Assembly (NCBI GenBank): GCA_035480575.1
Contig: DATIHR010000004.1
Span: 1 to 38,623 of the forward strand
Length of the DNA: 38,623 bases
Reading direction: 5' to 3'
From: PMNU01 sp035480575
Lineage (GTDB): Bacteria > Patescibacteriota > Saccharimonadia > Saccharimonadales > UBA4665
This document shows, piece by piece, positions 15,180-24,308 of the stretch. The notes below the pieces were generated by a model. It was not told the origin of the DNA. It was given only the letters and a program-made list of their open reading frames with translations, and made no database searches. Each line of letters opens with the position of its first letter. The stretch's first letter is position 1. Both the position numbers and the translations under genes were made by a program.

Positions 15180-15730
15180 TCTTCGCCGGCGAATTCTCGG
15201 CGTGTGAGTTCGCGTTTTATCATGACTGCATCCGGCATTTTTGGCCAGGCGGCTGCGTTAAGCCTATTCGGTTTTGGTAGCCAAAAAGTGCCGGGTAGTT
15301 GGCCGCCTATAAGGTCTGGAAATACTAGGTGGCCTAGAATGCTATGCATTTTTTCGGGGGGTGGTTGCTGTGCTGGTGGCAGTTCTTTCGCCATGGCGGT
15401 TCGTATGGTTCGCAGCAACCCATGGTCGCCCGCCCAGTTTAGCCACACGCCGTAGCTGAGGCGTATTAACGTATCTGTGTCTGGCTCGTCGTGGCAGCGG
15501 TACGCTACCCAAGCCATATCAGGCGTTTTAGGCGGATTGCCGTCAAATTCTTGATGTAACATGCCGTGGGGCGTTATACGTATATCGGCTGCATAGGCCG
15601 CGGTATTAATAAGGCTTTTTATGGCTGTTCGGGCCATTTCTCGGTATTGATTATGCCCGTAGCCTTCGTAGTGCCACATGACGACAGGCATGTTTGGTTG
15701 GGTGTCTGGCTGGGTCACTGGCGGTACCAT
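15176..15730 (-). CDS. Hypothetical protein after cysS
   Basis: A 184-residue soluble protein that I do not recognise, rich in Trp, Pro and His (MPVVMWHYEGYGHNQYREMA, WVAYRCHDEPDTDTLIRLSY, FPDLIGGQLPGTFWLPK). Its frame opens inside the last 16 bases of cysS, and an internal ATG at 15691 could be the true start. The overlap suggests coupling to cysS. Its stop overlaps the convergent stop of the AI-2E gene. Confidence 0.55.
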   Translation of the reverse strand: MVPPVTQPDTQPNMPVVMWHYEGYGHNQYREMARTAIKSLINTAAYAADIRITPHGMLHQEFDGNPPKTPDMAWVAYRCHDEPDTDTLIRLSYGVWLNWAGDHGLLRTIRTAMAKELPPAQQPPPEKMHSILGHLVFPDLIGGQLPGTFWLPKPNRLNAAAWPKMPDAVMIKRELTRREFAGED

Positions 15731-17112
15731 ATAGGGCCGTGTGCGGTGTCGCGGACGCCAATGCCTTGGTTGGCTAGTGTATCTCGTAGCTCGTCGGATT
15801 TTGCCCAGTCCTTAGTGGTCCTAGCTTGCTCGCGTTTGGCAATAAGTTGTTTTTGCTCGCTTGTAATGTCGGTACGTGTGCTCAAGTTGAGACCAAGCAG
15901 TTCGTCTACGGTGGCTAGTAACTCCGTAAAGTGCTTGGCTTCGTGTGTGTGCAGTAACTGGCTGTCGGATTGGTTAGCGAGCGCGCTCAGTACAGCTAGG
16001 GCTTGCGGCGTGGCGAGATCGTTTTGCAAGGCACTACGAATGTCGTCCAGGTATGTACTGCCCAGCAGCCAGGGTTTGGTGCTGTCCTTGGCTTGGAACT
16101 GTAAATCGGCCATGGCGTACAAGCTTGCCAGGCGGTTTTTGGCCGCCTCTAGGCTGTCCCAACTAAATTGGCTTTGGCTGCGATAGTGCGACTCAAGTAC
16201 GTTTAGCCGCACAACCTGGGGGCTAAAGCCTTTTTCGACTAGCTCTTGTAAGCGAATACCATTACCAAGCGACTTCGATATTTTGTCGCCGTTTACCATA
16301 ACGTGGTTGCTGTGCATCCACATGACTGCAAAACGCTTACCAGTTGCGGCCTCGCTTTGGGCGATTTCGTTGGTGTGGTGGATGGGTATGTGGTCTATGC
16401 CGCCGGTGTGAATATCCAGCGTGTCGCCCAGGTATTTCATGCTCATGGCACTACATTCAATGTGCCAGCCCGGAAACCCCTTGCCCCACGGGCTGTCCCA
16501 TTCCATGTCGCGTTTTTGTCCTGCCGGTGTACGTTTCCATAGCGCAAAATCGGTGGGGTTACGCTTTTGCTGGTTTACTGCCACGCGCGCGCCGGCTTGT
16601 TGGTCGTCGAGGTCTAGGCGGGCAAATGTGGCATAACCCTCAAATTTTGAAGTATCGTAATACACCCCGTCGTCAATAACGTAGGTGTAACCTTTTGTTT
16701 CCAGGCGTTTTACTAGTTCTATTTGCTCGGCGATGTGGTCAGTGGCTTTTACGATGTGGTCGGGCATGAGGTTGCCGAGCTGATTCCAACCGTCCATAAA
16801 GTCTTTGGCGTAGAATTCGGCAACTTCCCAAGCGGTTTTACCCTCGCGGCGGGCGCCTTTCTCTAGCTTGTCCTCGCCGTCGTCGGCATCGCTAACGAGG
16901 TGGCCGACATCGGTAATGTTCATGACCCACTCGGGTTGCAGGCCGGTAGCCTTGAGTGTGCGAACCAGTGTGTCCATGCGTACATAGTTAAACCAGTGGC
17001 CTACATGAGCGTAATCGTACACGGTGGGGCCACAGGTGTAGATGGTTACTGTGGGCTGATGCTGTGGTTGTACTTCGTCGATGGTGCGTGTGAGTGTATT
17101 GTAGAGTTTCAT
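15715..17112 (-). CDS. cysS: Cysteinyl-tRNA synthetase
   Basis: A protein of about 465 residues that charges tRNA-Cys. It has YTCGPTVYDYAHVGHWFNYV with the first zinc Cys and the HIGH motif as HVGH, then GWHIECSAMSMKYLG with the second Cys, GGIDHIPIHHTNEIAQSEA with the zinc His and Glu, and GDKISKSLGN as the KMSKS loop. The class I core and a helical C-terminal part are complete. The start is ATG 17112, whose first four bases overlap the stop of the DHH gene (ATGA), so the pair is translationally coupled; the ORF extends 17 codons further but those lie in the DHH gene. Confidence 0.95.
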   Translation of the reverse strand: MKLYNTLTRTIDEVQPQHQPTVTIYTCGPTVYDYAHVGHWFNYVRMDTLVRTLKATGLQPEWVMNITDVGHLVSDADDGEDKLEKGARREGKTAWEVAEFYAKDFMDGWNQLGNLMPDHIVKATDHIAEQIELVKRLETKGYTYVIDDGVYYDTSKFEGYATFARLDLDDQQAGARVAVNQQKRNPTDFALWKRTPAGQKRDMEWDSPWGKGFPGWHIECSAMSMKYLGDTLDIHTGGIDHIPIHHTNEIAQSEAATGKRFAVMWMHSNHVMVNGDKISKSLGNGIRLQELVEKGFSPQVVRLNVLESHYRSQSQFSWDSLEAAKNRLASLYAMADLQFQAKDSTKPWLLGSTYLDDIRSALQNDLATPQALAVLSALANQSDSQLLHTHEAKHFTELLATVDELLGLNLSTRTDITSEQKQLIAKREQARTTKDWAKSDELRDTLANQGIGVRDTAHGPIWYRQ

Positions 17113-18125
17113 GATGCTTTCTTGTCTAGTTGGTTGATTAAACGAAACGCTAGGCTCATACACTCTGATTTTATTTCGTTAAACGGTTTGCCGTTTTGCA
17201 CCTTAAAGCCGCTGGCGTATGGGTGTCCCCCGCCGCCAAAATGTTCAGCCAGCTCGGCTGCAATAGGCGTGCCCTGGTTGGCGCGGATTTTTGCGGTAAT
17301 ACGCCCGTCGTGATAGGTTTTGAAGGCAATGGCAATGCGTGTGCCGGTAGTCATGCGCATGTCCTCCATTACAAGCATCGATGGATTGTATTCGTGGCTG
17401 TAGGTCTCTATTTCTTTCCAGGGGATGGTAATAATGGCTACCTGGTTATCGTTAAAATATTCTACTCGCTGCAAGAGCTCGCCCTTGTAATGGACAATTT
17501 CGGGTGTTTTGCGCATAAGTTCGCGGCGTTTGTGTTCTAGTGTAGCCAGGCTAACGCCGCCTGCCACGAGCTCGGCAATAATATGAATGCTTCGCGCACT
17601 CGTGGCTTCGGTTACCAACCCTAAACTGTCCGCCATAATTGCGGTGGCTATCATTTCTTTAGCGGTTTGGTTTAGCGGCCAGTCAAGCTGCTGGGCGAGC
17701 TCGTATATGACCTCGCCGGTGGCTACAGCGGTTTGTGTACACAGTACCCGTGCGAATGTAATGCTAGCCTCGGTGGCGTGATGGTCAATAACAATGACGG
17801 GCTTGTGTTTGAGTAATGCCTTTTGTCCAGATTTTTCCAGGTTTTCGAACAAGCTATCGGCGCCGGTGTCTACAATAATAGCGGCGTCAAATTGCACGGG
17901 TAGATCTTGCGTGACCCTATCCCAGCCCGCTAAGTAGCGTAGATATGTGGGGATATCGACGCCGCAGTACAGTAGCGGCTCTTTGCCCATGTCGCCTATA
18001 ACTTGTTCAAGTGCTAGGGCGCTGCCCAAGCTGTCGCCGTCAGGGTTGTCGGCCTGCATAATAACTACGCGTTGCGCAGTTGCCAGGATGTCTTTAATTT
18101 CGGTTGCTTCCGGATAACGTACCAT
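17109..18125 (-). CDS. DHH-family phosphoesterase (NrnA-like)
   Basis: A 338-residue DHH/DHHA1 protein of the nanoRNase/pAp-phosphatase type, which degrades 2-5 nt RNAs and 3'-phosphoadenosine phosphate in the cytosol. It shows QADNPDGDSLGSALALE (motif I), AAIIVDTGADS (motif II), VIVIDHHATE (DHH motif), and HFGGGGHPYASGF, the DHHA1 substrate loop. Motif I normally reads HxxPDxD; here the His position is Ala25, so one metal ligand is absent or moved. TATACT (18133-18138) lies seven bases before ATG 18125, indicating a leaderless message. Confidence 0.85.
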   Translation of the reverse strand: MVRYPEATEIKDILATAQRVVIMQADNPDGDSLGSALALEQVIGDMGKEPLLYCGVDIPTYLRYLAGWDRVTQDLPVQFDAAIIVDTGADSLFENLEKSGQKALLKHKPVIVIDHHATEASITFARVLCTQTAVATGEVIYELAQQLDWPLNQTAKEMIATAIMADSLGLVTEATSARSIHIIAELVAGGVSLATLEHKRRELMRKTPEIVHYKGELLQRVEYFNDNQVAIITIPWKEIETYSHEYNPSMLVMEDMRMTTGTRIAIAFKTYHDGRITAKIRANQGTPIAAELAEHFGGGGHPYASGFKVQNGKPFNEIKSECMSLAFRLINQLDKKAS

Positions 18126-18132
18126 GATTTAC

Positions 18133-18138
18133 AGTATA
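18133..18138 (-). promoter_or_regulatory. -10 element of the DHH-cysS operon
   Basis: TATACT on the minus strand ends seven bases before ATG 18125. No Shine-Dalgarno precedes the ATG. Confidence 0.5.
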
Positions 18139-18146
18139 GCCTAGTG

Positions 18147-19304
18147 TTAGTTGATCGCGAGTATGGTGTTCTGTGAACTTTGCGAAGCGGCTTCCAGTGC
18201 ACTGGTTATAGTGCCGCTGTCTATCGCGACCGCAAGCACCTGGTTATCGCTTTCGGACTGGGGTAGCGTGCTTTGTACGCCGCAAGCAGCAAGTTCCTTG
18301 GGGGTTAACGGTTTGGAGACGCCAAAACTGATGCCCGTTACCTCGCTTTGTTTGTTAACAATTGGCCCGCCGCTACTGCCAAGCTGTGGGGTATCGTCGC
18401 CCGCGCGCCGCTGGTCAATACCTGTCAGGTACGTAAGAATAGGTGTCTCCGCACTAGTGACTACCCCACTAAAGGCGTCTACTTGCTCTCCGCCGTGCGG
18501 GTGGTTGACGAACATATTAAAGCTACCCCGTTCGGGCGCACGACTTGCCAACGTCAAGGCGGCGTCTGTATCAAGCCCGTCCACAGTAAATATGCCTAAG
18601 TCGACATCTGCAGTTTGGTGCGGTGTAAATGGTCTGCCAGCGGGATTTTGCGGTGCTGGGTATTTTTGAATGGGTACGTCGTGGTTGTTGGTTTGGTATA
18701 TATAGCACCCGCCAGTAACGGTAGAGCTGTAGCCGCTGGCGTCGGTGACATGCACGGGGCTCTCGCCGTTTAGTAGGCCGTGCCCTACGCTGACCACCCT
18801 GGGTCCGTCCGGGCCCTTAACAATAACACCATTCCAGCGGTTAACGCGCATTTCGCCGCTGGCAACATCGATGCCCGCATTTTGCTCCAACCGTACCAGT
18901 GCAGGCGCTACCTTTTGAGCGAGCTTTTCTGGACTGAGGGTGTTGCCTACAATGCCGCCCGAGCTATTGCGGGTAAGGTGTAGCAGTTCGCTGTTTTGGC
19001 TACGCGCGCGCACCGCAATGGGCTCGTCGTTACAGCGCTCCAAGACACCCTGCCCTACACGGATATGGCGCCCTATCTCGGGTTGCATTGCTGGCGCGTA
19101 GGCCGGTGCTTCGGCTGGCGTAGCTGGTTTTGTATCGAGTTCAACGGCGTGAGCGGCTCCAAGAATGCCAAGAAGTCCCCCGCCGGTCATAATCGCGATG
19201 GTACGTTTGCTCCGGCCAAAAATACCGGCAAGAGCGTCGTACCGCGCTTCTTTCAGTACATGCCGGCCTTGGTAGTGCTTGCTACTACTGTTCCAGAATG
19301 ACAT
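18147..19304 (-). CDS. Membrane-anchored or secreted trypsin-like serine protease
   Basis: A 385-residue protein. After a basic N-terminus, residues ~35-53 (TIAIMTGGGLLGILGAAHA) form a signal or anchor segment with a possible signal-peptidase site after AHA. The exported part has the chymotrypsin-fold triad in order: VVSVGHGLL (H175), TADVDLGIFT (D235) and QLGSSGGPIVN (S311). It should act outside the membrane, on envelope or host proteins. ATG 19304 is chosen because TATAGT (19314-19319) ends nine bases before it; the longer TTG start at 19322 would lie on that -10 element. Confidence 0.85.
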   Translation of the reverse strand: MSFWNSSSKHYQGRHVLKEARYDALAGIFGRSKRTIAIMTGGGLLGILGAAHAVELDTKPATPAEAPAYAPAMQPEIGRHIRVGQGVLERCNDEPIAVRARSQNSELLHLTRNSSGGIVGNTLSPEKLAQKVAPALVRLEQNAGIDVASGEMRVNRWNGVIVKGPDGPRVVSVGHGLLNGESPVHVTDASGYSSTVTGGCYIYQTNNHDVPIQKYPAPQNPAGRPFTPHQTADVDLGIFTVDGLDTDAALTLASRAPERGSFNMFVNHPHGGEQVDAFSGVVTSAETPILTYLTGIDQRRAGDDTPQLGSSGGPIVNKQSEVTGISFGVSKPLTPKELAACGVQSTLPQSESDNQVLAVAIDSGTITSALEAASQSSQNTILAIN

Positions 19305-19313
19305 AACATTTAA

Positions 19314-19319
19314 ACTATA
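19314..19319 (-). promoter_or_regulatory. -10 element deciding the protease start
   Basis: TATAGT on the minus strand, nine bases before ATG 19304. The in-frame TTG at 19320-19322 is immediately upstream of this box and cannot be the start if the promoter is real. Confidence 0.5.
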
Positions 19320-19385
19320 CAATATTACGATATGTATGGCAAGACACCTTACGCTATAGAGATTAGGAAGCCCTATGCCAAGTGT

Positions 19386-19413
19386 AAAAAAAGAGCCCCC
19401 TTAAGGGGGCTCT
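19386..19413 (-). terminator. Rho-independent terminator
   Basis: The stem AGAGCCCCC/GGGGGCTCT (19392-19413) is followed on the minus strand by seven T. It ends the transcript of the membrane-protein gene at 19450-19965. Confidence 0.9.
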
Positions 19414-19449
19414 ACTAAACGCCTTTGGTTATTCGGTTTGGTGCAGTGG

Positions 19450-19965
19450 TCATGTGTGTATCCCCCCGTACTTAATCACAACTAGTATTATAATACCCCC
19501 TAATAACAAATATAAGCCCCAATTTACCCATTTACCCTTGCGGTTTAATATTTTTATACAATCTCGGGTACTTTCGAGATAGTCTTTTTTTAGAAAAAGC
19601 AGGAATTTTTCACTAGTGTCGTATCGGTTGTCTTTGCCGTTATCTATTTGTTCTATCTCGTCCATATCGCCTGGTATATACCAGCCATCCGATGCTATGG
19701 AGCGAATCAAAAGACAGAACGCAGCCGCTAGCGCCAGTAGCCCAGCAAAGAGGAAGAGTCGGCTGGCTATGTCTTCTGGCATTCCTATCCGTGTGTCTTT
19801 ATCGCCTGAAAATAGAAAGGTAATTATAGCTACTTCTCCGGCAATCATTGCTAATGCTTTTGTTCTAAGCTGATCGTATGCCTTGCTTACGTGTTCATGT
19901 ACTCGACGAAGTTCATCAAGGGCAATGCGTAACGTTTTAGATTTTTCTGACTCCTCGGAACTCAT
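19450..19965 (-). CDS. Hypothetical membrane protein, three segments
   Basis: A 171-residue protein with a charged N-terminal helix (SKTLRIALDELRRVHEHVSK), then hydrophobic segments at about 40-53 (MIAGEVAIITFLF), 70-88 (LFLFAGLLALAAAFCLLI) and 148-164 (WGLYLLLGGIIILVVI). The region between the last two is charged. The layout recalls small SLATT-like membrane proteins, but I cannot assign it. It is its own transcription unit, with TATACT about 25 bases upstream, a GAGGGG Shine-Dalgarno, and a strong terminator behind. Confidence 0.7.
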   Translation of the reverse strand: MSSEESEKSKTLRIALDELRRVHEHVSKAYDQLRTKALAMIAGEVAIITFLFSGDKDTRIGMPEDIASRLFLFAGLLALAAAFCLLIRSIASDGWYIPGDMDEIEQIDNGKDNRYDTSEKFLLFLKKDYLESTRDCIKILNRKGKWVNWGLYLLLGGIIILVVIKYGGIHT

Positions 19966-20040
19966 AACATACCCCTCTTATATCGCGGAGTATACAATTT
20001 GTTCGCCACGTATGCGAGTACACATTGCGCACGGCGATAT

Positions 20041-20646
20041 TTATAAACTTTGGCGGCCTTCGAGGGCGCGGGTCAAGGTAATCTGGTCGGCGTATTCGAG
20101 GTCGACGCCAATGGGCAGGCCTCGGGCGAGCCGGGTGACTTTTACCGTGCGGTCGCCAATGTGCTTTTGGATATACAGTGCTGTAGATTCACCCTCTACG
20201 CTCGCGTTGGTGGCTAAAATAATTTCTTGGACATGGTCGTCGTCTATACGTTGTATAAGCTCGGCAATTCGTAAGTTTTCTGGCCCGACGCCGTCTATGG
20301 GTGATACAAGGCCGCCAAGTACGTGGTAGGTTCCGTTGTAACTACCGGTTTTTTCAAGGGCGACAATATCGAACGGTTCGGCTACAACGGCTACAATAGT
20401 TTTATCGCGTTTGGGGTCGGTATATAGGTCGGATACATCTTGGCCGGCAGGTACAAGGGCAAATGTTTTTTTGCAGTACGCAATGCCACCATGCATGGCC
20501 TGGAGCGCGCCGGCCAGTGTTTTGGCCTTGGCCGGGTCGTTGCGCACCAAATAATAGGCGTACCGTTCAGCGGTACGCGGCCCTACGCCCGGTAGTTTGC
20601 CGAGTGCTTCTATCACGTCGGTGAGTGCAGGCGGTAATATTGGCAT
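20041..20646 (-). CDS. recR: Recombination mediator RecR
   Basis: A 201-residue protein that with RecF/RecO loads RecA at gaps. LGKLPGVGPRTAERYAYYLV is the N-terminal helix-hairpin-helix, and TIVAVVAEPFDIVALEKTG followed by YHVLGGLVSPIDGVGPENLRI is the Toprim domain. The zinc finger between them, normally CxxC...CxxC, is degenerate: only C58 remains (AYCKKTFALV) and no second pair exists (VSDLYTDPKRD). The start lies two bases after the ybaB stop, the usual ybaB-recR order. Confidence 0.95.
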   Translation of the reverse strand: MPILPPALTDVIEALGKLPGVGPRTAERYAYYLVRNDPAKAKTLAGALQAMHGGIAYCKKTFALVPAGQDVSDLYTDPKRDKTIVAVVAEPFDIVALEKTGSYNGTYHVLGGLVSPIDGVGPENLRIAELIQRIDDDHVQEIILATNASVEGESTALYIQKHIGDRTVKVTRLARGLPIGVDLEYADQITLTRALEGRQSL

Positions 20647-20648
20647 TG

Positions 20649-20942
20649 CTACAGGCCTAGGTCGCCAAGGGCGCCCATCATGGGCTGCATCTTTTCGGCG
20701 GCAAGCTTTTGGCTGGCCTGGATAGCTTCTTTTACGGCGTCTTCTAGCCAGCGTTCAAGCACGCCAATGTCGTCGAGGTCGACGTATTCTGGGTCTATAT
20801 GGATCTTTTTAATTTTTTGTTCGCCGGTAATCTCTACCCGTACGGCACCCTCGCCTTTTTCTATAACAATAACCTGCTTTTGCAGTTCTTTCTGTAGTTT
20901 TTTAACCTTCAATAGCATCTTAGCCTGATCAAATCGGCTCAT
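20649..20942 (-). CDS. ybaB: YbaB/EbfC nucleoid-associated protein
   Basis: A 97-residue protein with an N-terminal coiled helix (AKMLLKVKKLQKELQKQVIV), a central strand pair (VRVEITGEQKIKKIHIDPE) and a C-terminal helix ending in an MMGALGDLGL tail. YbaB dimers bind DNA. AAAGGAG precedes ATG 20942, with an extended -10 TGgTAAAAT upstream. It is paired with recR as in most bacteria, although dnaX, often in the same operon, is 3 kb upstream here. Confidence 0.92.
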   Translation of the reverse strand: MSRFDQAKMLLKVKKLQKELQKQVIVIEKGEGAVRVEITGEQKIKKIHIDPEYVDLDDIGVLERWLEDAVKEAIQASQKLAAEKMQPMMGALGDLGL

Positions 20943-20984
20943 GGTGTGTACTCCTTTACCTTCCTATTTTACCAGAATTATGAG

Positions 20985-22175
20985 TTAGCTGTTGCTTCGT
21001 ATGTTAAACGCAGCTCGGGTAGGCGGTGCGTCTGGCCAGGCAACGTAGTAGTGGCGTAAGTTGTACCACACGGCAATAAAAATGGCGAATGCCAGGATAA
21101 CGGTGCCAACTGCTTGGGCAATAATATTACGCGGAAACACCCGCTGCCAATATTCCAGCATAAAGTCAGTGCCCGTTGCAGCTAAAATGAACATAAACGG
21201 CATGATTATGCTGAGGGTTACGTGACCGCCTAGTGCGATAAGTATCGAGCCGGATACTATAGCCAGGCATACAAATCTACTGCGCTTTAGACGCCAGTAT
21301 TTCGCGTACAAATATATGCCAAGGCCAGTCATGGCGAGGGTAAAGGCGTCTAATATTGGCAGCCGGGCAAGCCAATGGGCGGGGTTTTCCGGGCTACGCC
21401 ACAAGAATGCCAGTGGCACATGGACAAGCGCTTTAAGCGAAGCCAGCGGGTCTGGCCAGCCTTGTGCAGGCAAGCCGAGTACTTGTTTGCCAAGCTCAGG
21501 GTGTTGGTACAGTGCCCAGACAAGCGGGGCTAAGGCTGCAACAACAACCAGCGCCCCAATAGTTACTGCGATGAGGTTTCGTTTAAACAATCGGTCTATG
21601 CGTTTCCATTGCCACAACACGCCCAGAGCAATGAACCAAATCATGCCCGGTACGTATATAAGCGCCGTAGCCAGCGCAAAGCCGACAAGCAATGGCCAGC
21701 CTGTTTTGCTATGGCGTATCCAAACAGCGCTTGCTACGAGCCCTAGCAGTAAAAACAGCAGTACATCTGGCGAGCCAAAACGTGCGGTATGTAAAAACCA
21801 TGCAGACGTTCCAAAGAGTATCGTACCTATGAGCGCGCTGCGGCTGCCATGCCAAAAACGCACCAGCCAATAAAAAATACCAATGCTTGCCAGGCCGAAC
21901 ACCGCGCTAGCAAGTCGTACTGCTAGTAAGCTGTCGCCTATTACCCGGTAGAAGCCGCTCGCAATAATGTAAAACGGGGCATTAAGGGGGTGGTTAAAAA
22001 TATATTTCAGACTAAGACTTTGCTGTAAGGAGCGAAGTTCTTCCGGACTATAGCCATGTGTCAGCGTACCAAGCCGCCACCATAGCAAGGCAGCCACCCC
22101 AAGCATGAGCAGGAAAAAAATAATAAGCGGCTGTATATCGCGCTTCACTAGCAAGCCTTTAAGTTTCAACTGCAT
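20985..22175 (-). CDS. GT39/ArnT-like membrane glycosyltransferase
   Basis: A 396-residue protein with about 10-11 hydrophobic segments. The layout is that of PMT/ArnT-like (GT39 / GT83) enzymes: a first segment, then a short outside loop GYSPEELRSLQQ, NHPLNAPFYIIASG, LLAVRLASAVFGL, and FGTSAWFLHTARFGSPD. These transfer a sugar from a polyprenyl phosphate on the outer face of the membrane. The usual acidic pair after the first segment appears as EE. TATAAT (22184-22189) lies eight bases before ATG 22175, within the tail of the upstream gene. Confidence 0.75.
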   Translation of the reverse strand: MQLKLKGLLVKRDIQPLIIFFLLMLGVAALLWWRLGTLTHGYSPEELRSLQQSLSLKYIFNHPLNAPFYIIASGFYRVIGDSLLAVRLASAVFGLASIGIFYWLVRFWHGSRSALIGTILFGTSAWFLHTARFGSPDVLLFLLLGLVASAVWIRHSKTGWPLLVGFALATALIYVPGMIWFIALGVLWQWKRIDRLFKRNLIAVTIGALVVVAALAPLVWALYQHPELGKQVLGLPAQGWPDPLASLKALVHVPLAFLWRSPENPAHWLARLPILDAFTLAMTGLGIYLYAKYWRLKRSRFVCLAIVSGSILIALGGHVTLSIIMPFMFILAATGTDFMLEYWQRVFPRNIIAQAVGTVILAFAIFIAVWYNLRHYYVAWPDAPPTRAAFNIRSNS

Positions 22176-22183
22176 TAGAAAGA

Positions 22184-22189
22184 ATTATA
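22184..22189 (-). promoter_or_regulatory. -10 element of the GT39-like gene
   Basis: TATAAT on the minus strand, eight bases before ATG 22175, with no Shine-Dalgarno between. Confidence 0.5.
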
Positions 22190-22191
22190 CG

Positions 22192-22899
22192 CTAATTCTT
22201 ACCGACGATAACGACGATGGTGGCACCATTGGGTACGACTTCGCCGTTTGGCATTGCCAACTCTACCTTGCCGCCGACTTTTTCGGCGACACTGCGCGCA
22301 ATGGCCGGATTCTGGCCACTCGCATCAAACACTATGGTTGTGGGCGTGTTTTTGTTTTTGGCGTCTGGTTTTACATCTTGAATGCTAATTTGGTCGCTGA
22401 GTGTGCTTAGCTTGGCAACGGCTGCGTCCAGTTTGCCACCGCTACCAGAACCGTTCAGGACGGCTACCGATGCCTTGGCGGTTGCCGCTTGGCCGCTTGC
22501 GGCGCTGGTCGGGTCGCCGTTGGCGGTAATGTTAATGGGGCCAACATTAACGAGTTTGTTGTCCTTTTCTCGGTAAATCATAGCGAGTTTGTTTTTTGAA
22601 TACACCAAAATGTAGTCGCCATTTTGCGCTTTGGCAAAGAATGGCTGGCCTGCTAGTTTGTCTTTGTCTTGTACTTGGGCGACGGTTGGTTCTTCGTCGG
22701 TAGGGATTTCGTACAAGTTGCCCACGCGCCCGACGATCTTGCGGGTGGTCGCCTTGGCGGCAGCCTGCGGATCTTTACTGAGGTTGTGGTACTTCATAAA
22801 TAAGAACCCGATAATTAGGAGCAATACGGCTATAAGGATTGTAACGCCAATAATAATTTTACGTTGGCTCTTACGCCGTGGTTTATCTGAGTTCTGCAT
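22192..22899 (-). CDS. Membrane-anchored LytR_C domain protein
   Basis: A protein of about 235 residues. A basic N-terminus (KPRRKSQRK) is followed by one transmembrane segment (IIIGVTILIAVLLLIIGFLF). After a linker region, residues ~145-235 (ASVAVLNGSGSGGKLDAAVA to NGATIVVIVGKN) form the LytR C-terminal domain, often attached to LCP ligases but here alone on an anchor. A role at the cell wall is likely, inferred from that family. ATG 22899 is chosen over the ORF's first start because AGGA lies before it. Confidence 0.8.
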   Translation of the reverse strand: MQNSDKPRRKSQRKIIIGVTILIAVLLLIIGFLFMKYHNLSKDPQAAAKATTRKIVGRVGNLYEIPTDEEPTVAQVQDKDKLAGQPFFAKAQNGDYILVYSKNKLAMIYREKDNKLVNVGPINITANGDPTSAASGQAATAKASVAVLNGSGSGGKLDAAVAKLSTLSDQISIQDVKPDAKNKNTPTTIVFDASGQNPAIARSVAEKVGGKVELAMPNGEVVPNGATIVVIVGKN

Positions 22900-22940
22900 A
22901 CTGTCTATCCTAAGCAATTATCTCTATATAATCAAACATC

Positions 22941-24302
22941 TTATTCCGTAAATGGATCATGATGCTTTGTGTCCAGCGACCGAAAGCGCTGTTTGTCGCG
23001 TTCGAAATACAAATCGACATTGTCCGTCGGGCCGTTACGGTGTTTTTTAATGAGGATGGTCGTGATGTTTTTGTTCTCTGTTTCGGGGTTGTAATAATCC
23101 TCGCGGTAAATAAACGCCACGACGTCGGCGTCCTGCTCGATGCTGCCACTTTCACGAAGGTCGGCCAATTGCGGTATTTGGGGTGTGCGGTTTTCTACCG
23201 AACGGCTTAGCTGGCTAAGGGCAATGAGCGGCACATTCAGCTCGCGTGCTACACCCTTGAGTCCGCGCGAAATTTCACTAATTTCCTGCACGCGGTTATC
23301 ACTGCTGCCGAATTTACTACCACCGCTCATTAGCTGCAGGTAGTCCACAATAATTAGCCCAAGCCCGTGTTGGTGGGCTTCGCGCCGTGCTTTGGTGCGC
23401 ATGTCGCTAACGCTAATGCCAGGCGTGTCGTCTATGTAAATTTTAGCTTCACTTAAGGTCCCCATGGCCTGGCCAATGCGCTCGAAGTCTTGATCGGTCA
23501 GGTTACCCGTGCGCAGCGCCCAGGCATCGACCCCCGATTCCATAGATAGCAAACGGTCAACCAGCTGCTCTTTGCTCATTTCCAGGCTAAAGAACAAGAC
23601 TGGTTCTTTAGCCTGAATCGCCACATTATGGGCCAGGTTCAGGACAAAGGCGGTTTTACCCATACTCGGGCGAGCGGCCAGGATGAACAGATCGGATCGT
23701 TGCAATCCGGCTAGGACGTTGTCGAGGTCTTTAAAGCCGGTAGGTACGCCGCGTATTTTGCCCTTGTCTTTGTGCAGGTCGTCCAAACGGTCGAAGCTGT
23801 CGGCCAGGATGGTTTCGAGCGACACAATGCTCTGCTTAACATGCTGCTGGCTTACCTGGAACAGCCGTTGTTCGGCTTCCTCGATAAGCTCGCGCAGCTG
23901 CTTGGATTCGTCGTAGCCAAGCTCGGTCATTTGCTTGCTGGCGCTAATAAGCCGGCGTCGTAAAGCCTTTTGAGCGACGATCTCGGCGTATTGTTCGGCG
24001 TGCGAGGCGGTGGGTACGAAGTTAGTTAGCTCGGTCAGATACGCCGGGCCGCCAACCATGTCCAAAAAGCCGGCGCCTTTTAGCTGGTCGGCTAGCGTGA
24101 GGACGTCTATGGGGCTGCGGCGTTCGTACAGCGTAACAATAGCTTCATAAATGCGCTGGTGCCGCGGGTCGAAGAAGTCGTCCGCACGCACTGTATCTGC
24201 CACCTTAACGAGTGCATCGGCATCAATTAAAATAGCCCCCAAAAGCGAGGCTTCTGCCTCAACATTCTGTGGCTGTTGGTGTGCGTTCCCCTCCGGATCC
24301 AT
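22941..24302 (-). CDS. dnaB: Replicative DNA helicase DnaB
   Basis: A 453-residue hexameric helicase. The N-terminal domain (NVEAEASLLGAILIDADAL to about 150) is followed by the RecA-like motor with Walker A AARPSMGKTA, FFSLEMSKEQLVDRLLS, Walker B LGLIIVDYLQLM, and PLIALSQLSRSVENR and LADLRESGSIEQDADVV. Length and motifs are normal. It follows dnaX by six bases, so the two replication genes are coupled. Confidence 0.97.
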   Translation of the reverse strand: MDPEGNAHQQPQNVEAEASLLGAILIDADALVKVADTVRADDFFDPRHQRIYEAIVTLYERRSPIDVLTLADQLKGAGFLDMVGGPAYLTELTNFVPTASHAEQYAEIVAQKALRRRLISASKQMTELGYDESKQLRELIEEAEQRLFQVSQQHVKQSIVSLETILADSFDRLDDLHKDKGKIRGVPTGFKDLDNVLAGLQRSDLFILAARPSMGKTAFVLNLAHNVAIQAKEPVLFFSLEMSKEQLVDRLLSMESGVDAWALRTGNLTDQDFERIGQAMGTLSEAKIYIDDTPGISVSDMRTKARREAHQHGLGLIIVDYLQLMSGGSKFGSSDNRVQEISEISRGLKGVARELNVPLIALSQLSRSVENRTPQIPQLADLRESGSIEQDADVVAFIYREDYYNPETENKNITTILIKKHRNGPTDNVDLYFERDKQRFRSLDTKHHDPFTE

Positions 24303-24308
24303 ACTGTA

